Assembly (NCBI GenBank): GCA_015295885.1
Contig: DVEE01000480.1
Span: 1-19,845, forward strand
Source: Leptolyngbyaceae cyanobacterium M65_K2018_010
GTDB lineage: Bacteria; Cyanobacteriota; Cyanobacteriia; Phormidesmidales; Phormidesmidaceae
DNA: 19,845 nucleotides
Reading direction: 5' to 3'
The notes beneath the pieces are model-generated. The model searched no databases. It was given only the letters and a program-made list of their open reading frames with translations, and was not told the origin of the DNA. This document shows, in pieces, positions 15,504 through 19,845 of this stretch; position 1 is the stretch's first letter, and each line of letters opens with the position of its first letter. Position numbers and translations under genes: made by a program.

Positions 15504-16448
15504 ATGGCCGATAGCTTCGATCCCCTGGGCCTGAGCGCTATTCCCACCCCACCGCCGGGGTTTAAGTCGGGGTTTGTGGGCATTGTGGGGCGGCCCAATG
15601 TGGGCAAGTCAACCCTGATGAATGCCCTGGTGGGCCAAAAGGTGGCGATTACCTCCCCCACCGCCCAAACCACCCGCAACCGTCTGCGGGGCATTTTAAC
15701 CACGGACCAGGCCCAGATTATTTTTGTCGATACCCCCGGCATCCACAAACCCCACCATGAGCTGGGCAAAATTCTGGTTAAAAACGCTCGCCTGGCCATT
15801 GATGCCGTGGATGTCACCCTGTTTGTGGTGGACGGCAGTGGGGCGGCAGGGCGGGGCGACGCCTATGTGGCAGAACTGCTGGCCCAAAGCCCCGTGCCGG
15901 TGATTTTGGGGATGAACAAAATTGACCAACAACCCCAGGATGGCGGCGAAATTGCCGCCAGTTACCAGGCTATGGCCGAGGCCCACGGTTGGCCCCTGGT
16001 GAAATTTTCCGCCCTGCAGGAGGATCACCTCGACACCCTTTTGCAGGTTCTGATAGACCACCTGGACCCCGGTCCCTACTACTATCCCCCGGACCTGGTG
16101 ACCGACCAACCGGAGCGGTTCATCATGGCAGAACTAATTCGCGAGCAAATTTTGCAGCATACCCGGGAAGAGGTGCCCCACTCCGTGGCCATCGCCATTG
16201 ATCGGGTCGAGGAGGGGGACTCGATCACCCGCATTCTGGCCACAATCCACGTCGAGCGGGACTCCCAAAAGGGCATTCTGATCGGCAAACAGGGCAGCAT
16301 GTTAAAAACCATTGGCTCCGAGGCCCGCCAACACATTCAAAAGCTGGTGATGGGGCAGGTTTACCTGGAACTGTTTGTCAAGGTGGTGCCTAAGTGGCGG
16401 CAATCCCGCCGCCGCCTGGAGGACTTTGGCTATCGGGTAGAAGACTAG
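15504..16448 (+). CDS. era: GTPase Era
   Basis: Era is an essential GTPase that binds 16S rRNA near its 3' end during 30S subunit assembly. The 314-residue protein has G1 G-R-P-N-V-G-K-S (29-36), G2 in S-P-T-A-Q-T-T-R-N-R, G3 D-T-P-G-I-H, G4 N-K-I-D and G5 S-A-L, followed by a C-terminal KH domain with G-K-Q-G-S-M-L-K-T-I-G and a basic tail (K-W-R-Q-S-R-R-R). I use ATG 15504, two bases after the yjbQ stop. The frame is open further upstream to an ATG at 15441 but that part overlaps yjbQ and is glycine-rich shadow. A short N-terminal extension (about 20 residues) before the G domain is modestly longer than in E. coli. Confidence 0.97.
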   Translation: MADSFDPLGLSAIPTPPPGFKSGFVGIVGRPNVGKSTLMNALVGQKVAITSPTAQTTRNRLRGILTTDQAQIIFVDTPGIHKPHHELGKILVKNARLAIDAVDVTLFVVDGSGAAGRGDAYVAELLAQSPVPVILGMNKIDQQPQDGGEIAASYQAMAEAHGWPLVKFSALQEDHLDTLLQVLIDHLDPGPYYYPPDLVTDQPERFIMAELIREQILQHTREEVPHSVAIAIDRVEEGDSITRILATIHVERDSQKGILIGKQGSMLKTIGSEARQHIQKLVMGQVYLELFVKVVPKWRQSRRRLEDFGYRVED

Positions 16449-16520
16449 CCTCCCGGATCGCCCACCCAACGGGTCACCATCGCGTCACAATAGGGCAGGT
16501 ACCGTAGGAGATCCGGGGCG

Positions 16521-18026
16521 ATGACCGTAGGGGTATGGGTTTTGGGCCATCAACTGTGGGCCGAGCAGGCCGCCCTGGCCAGTTGTGCCGATCAGCGCCC
16601 GGAAACGCCGGTGCTATTGCTGGAGTCGGAGCAATTGGCCCGCGATCGCCCCTACCACCGCCAAAAGCTGGTGCTGGTGTGGTCGGCCATGCGCCATTTT
16701 GCCCAGGAGCTGGAGCAGGCGGGGTGGTCCGTCACCTACACGCTCAGCCAGGATACAGCCGCCAGTTTGTTGGCCTGGATCCAGGCCTACGACATCCACG
16801 AACTGCGACTGATGGATCCTATTGACCATCCCTTTACCGAATGGCTCCAGAGTCTAGACCTACCCTGTCAGGTCACCCTCCTGGAGAATAACCACTTTCT
16901 CTGGAGCACGGCGGCCTTTAACACCTGGGCCAGTAACCGCCGCGGCCTGCTGATGGAAAGCTTTTACCGAGAGGGCCGCAAACGCCTGCAGGTACTCATG
17001 GCCGACGGCGAACCAGAGGGCGGCCAGTGGAACTACGATAAAGAAAACCGCCAGCCACCCAAGGGGCAGATTCACCCCCCCCGCCCGCGCTGGTTTGCCC
17101 CCGATGCCATCACCCAGGCGGTGATCGAAAAAGTGGAGGGTCTTGAGATCCCTACCTTTGGGCAGGCGACCCCCTTTCGCTGGGCGGTGACTCGGGCCCA
17201 GGCCCTAGCAGTGCTAGACACCTTCATGGCCGAACGACTGCCCACCTTTGGTCCCTACCAGGACGCCATGGTCAGCGGCGAAGATACGATGTGGCACGCT
17301 CTCCTGTCGCCCTACCTGAACCTGGGATTGTTGCACCCCCTGGAGGTGATTCAGCGGGTGGAGGCCGCCTACTATCAGCAGTCCCTACCCCTGAACAGCG
17401 TCGAGGGCTTTATTCGCCAGGTGCTGGGGTGGCGCGAGTATATGCGGGGCCTGTACAGCTACTTTGGGCCTGGCTATGCCCAGCACAACTGGTTTGACCA
17501 CCACCATCCCCTACCGGAGTTTTTCTGGACTGGCGCGGTGGAGATGAACTGCCTGCACCAGGTGATTGACCAGATTCAGCGCACGGGCTATGCCCACCAC
17601 ATTCAACGGCTGATGATTCTCAGCAACTTTGCCCTGATTGCGGGATTCAACCCCCAGGCGGTGGAAAACTGGTTCCACGCCGTCTTTATCGATGCCTACG
17701 ACTGGGTGATGCAGACCAACGTGCTGGGCATGGGGTTGTTTGCCGACGGTGGGCGGCTGGCCTCCAAGCCCTACGCCGCCTCGGCCAATTACGTCAATCG
17801 CATGAGCGACTATTGCCAGGGCTGCCGCTACAACCCCAAGACCCGCACTGGTGAGCAGGCCTGCCCCTTTAACTTTTTCTATTGGGATTTCCTCCATCGT
17901 CACCGCCAGAAGTTGCAACGCCAGGGGCGGATGAGCTTCATCCTGAAAAACCTGGATCGGATGGCTGGGGAGGAACTGGAGGAGATCCAGCAGCGGGCCG
18001 CCGCCTGGCATGGGAGCCACGCTTAA
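16521..18026 (+). CDS. Iron-sulfur bacterial cryptochrome / (6-4) photolyase (FeS-BCP, PhrB-like)
   Basis: A 501-residue photolyase-family flavoprotein of the FeS-BCP/CryPro group (the 'photolyase-related' or DUF523-free prokaryotic (6-4) branch). Residues 1-130 form the N-terminal antenna alpha/beta domain; members of this group bind 6,7-dimethyl-8-ribityllumazine. The C-terminal half binds FAD, with L-S-P-Y-L-N-L-G-L-L-H-P, then R-Q-V-L-G-W-R-E-Y-M-R-G and N-W-F-H-A-V-F-I-D-A-Y-D-W-V. Four cysteines that ligate the [4Fe-4S] cluster are in place: Cys344 (M-N-C-L-H), Cys432 and Cys435 (Y-C-Q-G-C), and Cys448 (Q-A-C-P-F). The family repairs (6-4) photoproducts in blue light, or signals. AGGAG (16506-16510) precedes the ATG. 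It lies 72 bp after era on the same strand, possibly in the same transcript. Confidence 0.93.
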   Translation: MTVGVWVLGHQLWAEQAALASCADQRPETPVLLLESEQLARDRPYHRQKLVLVWSAMRHFAQELEQAGWSVTYTLSQDTAASLLAWIQAYDIHELRLMDPIDHPFTEWLQSLDLPCQVTLLENNHFLWSTAAFNTWASNRRGLLMESFYREGRKRLQVLMADGEPEGGQWNYDKENRQPPKGQIHPPRPRWFAPDAITQAVIEKVEGLEIPTFGQATPFRWAVTRAQALAVLDTFMAERLPTFGPYQDAMVSGEDTMWHALLSPYLNLGLLHPLEVIQRVEAAYYQQSLPLNSVEGFIRQVLGWREYMRGLYSYFGPGYAQHNWFDHHHPLPEFFWTGAVEMNCLHQVIDQIQRTGYAHHIQRLMILSNFALIAGFNPQAVENWFHAVFIDAYDWVMQTNVLGMGLFADGGRLASKPYAASANYVNRMSDYCQGCRYNPKTRTGEQACPFNFFYWDFLHRHRQKLQRQGRMSFILKNLDRMAGEELEEIQQRAAAWHGSHA

Positions 18027-18173
18027 GGCCAAGAGCATCGGTACAGAAACCCAGATTCTCAGATGCCCCCCTCCAGGCGGCTCGACCGACAGAATCGGTG
18101 TCTTCCCAAAGGAGCCGCTAGCATCCAAGGTGCGGGTTACCCAAGGCCATCATTCCGTTTCCCCAAACGCAAC

Positions 18174-18202
18174 CCCCCCAGTAGGTCAAACCTACCGGGG
18201 GG
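18174..18202. terminator. Strong hairpin between convergent genes
   Basis: A 12-bp stem with one mismatch: CCCCCC-A-GTAGGT (18174-18186), loop CAA, ACCTAC-C-GGGGGG (18190-18202). It sits between the photolyase stop (18026) and the stop of the minus-strand gene (18228), so it can serve both strands. No strong T-run follows on either strand, so termination efficiency is uncertain. Confidence 0.55.
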
Positions 18203-18227
18203 CAGAGTCATCCGGGAACAGAGGGGT

Positions 18228-18584
18228 CTAGGCCGCCTTGCTAGCTCGGCGGGTGGGGCGCTTGCGCTCACTCTTGCGAATGCCACCGGCCATTTCGTAC
18301 TCATAGCTATCCTTGCCGTAGCGGGCGGCCACCGCAATCAGCATCCGCTCCGAAAGGGCGCCAATCTGCTTTTCCGTATCCCGCACCGTACTCAGGGCCC
18401 GATCCACAAAGGATAGGGATTCGTTGTAGGTGTTGAGCTGAGCCCGCAACTGCTCAATTTCCAGCTGGTAGCTATCCAGGGTGAGGCCACCCCCCAAATC
18501 CAGACCGGGGTTGATGGACTTGAGCGCGGCGGCGCGCCGTTCGGCTTTTTCCAAGGCGATGGAACTACGTTTTTGTCTCGGCAT
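18228..18584 (-). CDS. Small basic coiled-coil protein, conserved cyanobacterial hypothetical
   Basis: From ATG 18584 the product has 118 residues (an in-frame ATG at 18593 would add three). Layout: basic N terminus (M-P-R-Q-K-R-S-S), an alanine-rich helix, then I-N-P-G-L-D-L-G-G-G-L-T-L-D-S-Y. A long coiled-coil-like helix follows (E-I-E-Q-L-R-A-Q-L-N and E-K-Q-I-G-A-L-S-E-R-M-L). The C terminus is Y-G-K-D-S-Y-E-Y-E-M-A-G-G-x-R-K-S-E-R-K-R and a lysine/arginine tail. I recall similar short proteins in other cyanobacteria with no assigned function; the basic tail would suit nucleic acid binding, which is only an inference. Its upstream region is the 21-bp-periodic repeat array. Confidence 0.75.
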   Translation of the reverse strand: MPRQKRSSIALEKAERRAAALKSINPGLDLGGGLTLDSYQLEIEQLRAQLNTYNESLSFVDRALSTVRDTEKQIGALSERMLIAVAARYGKDSYEYEMAGGIRKSERKRPTRRASKAA

Positions 18585-18826
18585 AGGATGCACCTGATCG
18601 AAATCGACACTTTCAAAATGGCACAGGTTCTCTTGCCGTGAGACTGATAATACTGCGGGATGAGCGAAGTACTTTTGTCGTCAACGGCTTCGGTAGTTGT
18701 GCGGGGGCAAGCTAAATTGAGCCCGGCATTGCCGCCAAAAAGACGGGCGTTGGTGGCAAAAAAGCGGGCAAATTTCCTAAAAAAGGGGGCATTCATAATA
18801 AATACTTTTGCGATCATTTATTTTGC

Positions 18827-18901
18827 TTAAGTATTGCTTATGAGTGGGGCGATGAATTCAATCAACGTCTCGACGAATTCAATAAACGCCTTCCCATTCA
18901 T
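18827..18901 (-). other. Repeat-borne small ORF, 24 codons
   Basis: On the minus strand an ATG in TTTATTATGAATG opens a 24-residue frame ending at TAA in GCTTAAG. Its core is K-A-F-I-E-F-V-E-T-L-I-E-F-I followed by A-P-L-I-S-N. The hydrophobic/acidic spacing would form an acidic amphipathic helix. No ribosome site is evident, so expression is unproven. Confidence 0.25.
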
Positions 18902-18931
18902 AATAAACGCTTTAGTGTTTATTTATTTTGC

Positions 18932-19027
18932 TTAAGCATTGCTTATGAATGGGAGGATGAAATCAATCAACACTTCGACGAATTCAATAAACATCTCGAC
19001 AAATTCAATCAATGCCCTCTCATTCAT
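18932..19027 (-). other. Repeat-borne small ORF, 31 codons
   Basis: The same arrangement as the 24-codon ORF, one 7-residue unit longer. It starts M-N-E-R-A-L-I-E-F-V-E-M-F-I-E-F-V and ends P-F-I-S-N-A before TAA. Between its 21-mers several differences are synonymous on this strand (TTT/TTC, GAG/GAA) or swap hydrophobic residues. It could be a real peptide or chance coding capacity of a 21-bp repeat. Confidence 0.25.
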
Positions 19028-19379
19028 AATAAACGCTTTAGTGTTTATTTATTTTGCTAAAGCATTGCTTATGAATGGTGCGGTAAATCCCAAAAAAAAA
19101 GTCGGTTGCCAGGCGTTTCAGCGGTTAGACCCACCTGGCTCGGTGGGGCTACGGCCCCCGGCGTACCGTAAATCTACAGAGCATCTTTCCGGATTTTTGG
19201 TTTCGGCTGGGCAAAATTGAGAGAGACCTAACTTTCGTCCCTTGCACCCATCTTTCCGACTCCCAGTCTTGTCGGAGATTAAACCATAGCCCCTTAGATG
19301 CCGAAGAACAAGCCATCTGAGAATCTGTGGAACTGGGCAAATGGCAGTCTATAGCTAACGTAGCCGCAGAGAATGATCA

Positions 19380-19760
19380 ATGACTGGGCAAGAAATCGAA
19401 CAGACCCTGCTCGAAAAACTGGGCGATCTCAAATACACCTACCGCCCCGATATCCGCGATCACGCCGCGCTGGAGCAGAACTTTCGCGACAAGTTCGAGG
19501 CGCTCAACCGCGTCCAGCTGACCGACAGCGAGTTTTCTCGACTGTTGGAGTCGATTGTCACCCCGGATGTCTTCGCTAACGCCCGACACTTGCGGGAGTG
19601 CAACAGCTTTGAGCGCGACGACGGTACGCCCCTTTTCTATACCCTGGTCAACATCACGGACTGGTGCAAGAACGACTTCGAGGTGGTCAACCAGTTCCGC
19701 ATCAACACCGCCAGCAGCCACCACCGCTACGATGTGATTCTGCTAATTAGAGGTGTATGA
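19380..19760 (+). pseudogene. hsdR: Type I restriction enzyme R subunit, N-terminal fragment
   Basis: The 126-residue frame matches the start of HsdR. It opens with E-I-E-Q-T-L-L-E-K-L and L-K-Y-T-Y-R-P-D-I-R-D, followed by F-R-D-K-F-E-A-L-N-R-V. Then come T-P-D-V-F and D-D-G-T-P-L-F-Y-T-L-V-N-I, W-C-K-N-D-F-E-V-V-N-Q and H-H-R-Y-D-V-I-L-L-I-R-G-V. Full HsdR proteins are about 1000 residues and continue here into the ExK nuclease motif (Q-I-E-L-K) and a DEAD-type helicase. This one meets a stop at 19758-19760 just after the nuclease Asp strand. Unrelated repeat DNA begins within ten bases, so the gene looks cut by an insertion or deletion. No hsdM or hsdS lies upstream. The fragment has no nuclease or translocase activity by itself. 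Confidence 0.85.
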
Positions 19761-19769
19761 GCAGTAAAA

Positions 19770-19845
19770 CCACCCCTTGCCTTTGGCGTACCCCTCCAGA
19801 GGAGACCACCCCGCCCCTTCGGGGCACCCTTCCAAAGGAAACCAC
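19770..19845. repeat. 36-bp tandem repeat, continuing past the window edge
   Basis: Two 36-bp units (19770-19805 and 19806-19841) share the frame CCACCCC-...-TACCC/CACCC-...-CC-x-x-AGG-x-GA/AA. A third begins at 19842 with CCAC. Each unit contains small inverted repeats: GCCCC-TTC-GGGGC and CCTT-CCA-AAGG in the second, CCTC-CA-GAGG in the first. Units are diverged and directly abut, so this is not a CRISPR array (no spacers). It resembles hairpin-forming repeats common between cyanobacterial genes. Confidence 0.7.

Larger units (their letters stand above)
18790..19077. repeat. Three 57-bp palindrome-ended elements joined by 21-bp tandem repeats
   Basis: Copies lie at 18790-18846, 18895-18951 and 19021-19077, each exactly 57 bp and bounded by CATTCATAA and TTATGAATG (the first copy has TTATGAGTG). 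Copies two and three differ at one base; copy one is more diverged. The 48-bp spacer (18847-18894) is six bases plus two 21-mers, and the 69-bp spacer (18952-19020) is six bases plus three 21-mers, with consensus near CGAATTCAATAAACRTCTCGA. Copy-to-copy distances are 105 and 126 bp, i.e. 5x21 and 6x21. No transposase is present. It may be a MITE-like or REP-like element family, or the remains of a repeat-encoded peptide. Confidence 0.9.
18594..19379. other. AT-rich repetitive region without a confident gene
   Basis: Nearly 800 bp between the coiled-coil gene and the HsdR fragment. It holds the 57-bp palindromic elements and 21-bp repeats (18790-19077), a short hairpin CCCACC/GGTGGG (19130-19147), and otherwise nothing recognisable. 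Plus-strand ORFs here are translations of the repeats. Confidence 0.6.

Noticed and set aside
18392..18817. Minus-strand 141-codon ORF starting in the first palindromic copy
   Set aside because: Its second half overlaps the coiled-coil gene in a different frame, and only its first part follows the 21-bp periodicity. It is better explained as repeat sequence running into another gene.
18939..19220. Plus-strand 93-codon ORF with repeated S-T-N-S-I-N
   Set aside because: It begins in the repeat array and its first half is just the plus-strand reading of the 21-mers; the second half shows no family resemblance and no ribosome site.
19770..19845. CRISPR-like array
   Set aside because: The 36-bp units abut directly with no spacers, and units are diverged; no cas gene is nearby.

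Overview
The window looks like part of a cyanobacterial chromosome. It is GC-rich and carries ten copies of the cyanobacterial HIP1 octamer GCGATCGC (598, 1221, 2570, 4098, 4754, 9824, 12106, 12604, 15114, 16642). It also encodes lineage-typical genes: a helical carotenoid protein with a C-terminal-domain homologue (a split orange carotenoid protein), a CHASE2-GGDEF-EAL protein, and the succinate-semialdehyde dehydrogenase / 2-oxoglutarate decarboxylase pair that closes the cyanobacterial TCA cycle. I infer a filamentous or Leptolyngbya-like cyanobacterium, but the genus cannot be fixed from sequence alone.

Layout. 1-890: 3' end of a helical carotenoid protein gene followed by its CTD-homologue partner. 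901-1347 (-): an unrecognised small protein with a plausible sigma70-type promoter. 1639-2640 (-): pheS, divergent from surE (2769-3596 +). 3798-6790: a probable co-directional run of a metallo-beta-lactamase-fold hydrolase, ribF (with an unusual ~70-residue insertion) and a MoxR-type AAA ATPase. 7113-7748: a 1-Cys peroxiredoxin closed by a clear terminator. 7749-8863: about 1.1 kb of mostly non-coding DNA with several hairpins and what looks like a truncated secreted DUF928-type gene. 8864-11398: a large membrane c-di-GMP enzyme. 11869-14951: SSADH and 2-oxoglutarate decarboxylase. 15064-16448: yjbQ and era, two bases apart. 16521-18026: an iron-sulfur cryptochrome/(6-4) photolyase. 18228-18584 (-): a small basic coiled-coil protein, convergent with the photolyase across a strong hairpin.

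The last 1.2 kb is different: AT-rich, repetitive and degraded. It holds three 57-bp palindrome-ended elements embedded in an array with a 21-bp (7-codon) period, then an N-terminal HsdR fragment of a type I restriction system that stops just before the nuclease ExK motif, then a 36-bp tandem repeat running off the window edge.

Functional themes. Photoprotection, oxidative stress and DNA repair: carotenoid proteins, peroxiredoxin, photolyase. Central carbon: alpha-ketoglutarate to succinate via decarboxylase plus SSADH, with a putative thiamine-phosphate synthase nearby that could supply cofactor. Housekeeping: pheS, surE, ribF, era. The most unusual material is the 21-bp-periodic array with its possible tiny amphipathic-peptide ORFs on the minus strand. 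The RibF insertion, the broken genes next to repeats, and the hairpin-rich spacer after the peroxiredoxin gene also deserve attention.
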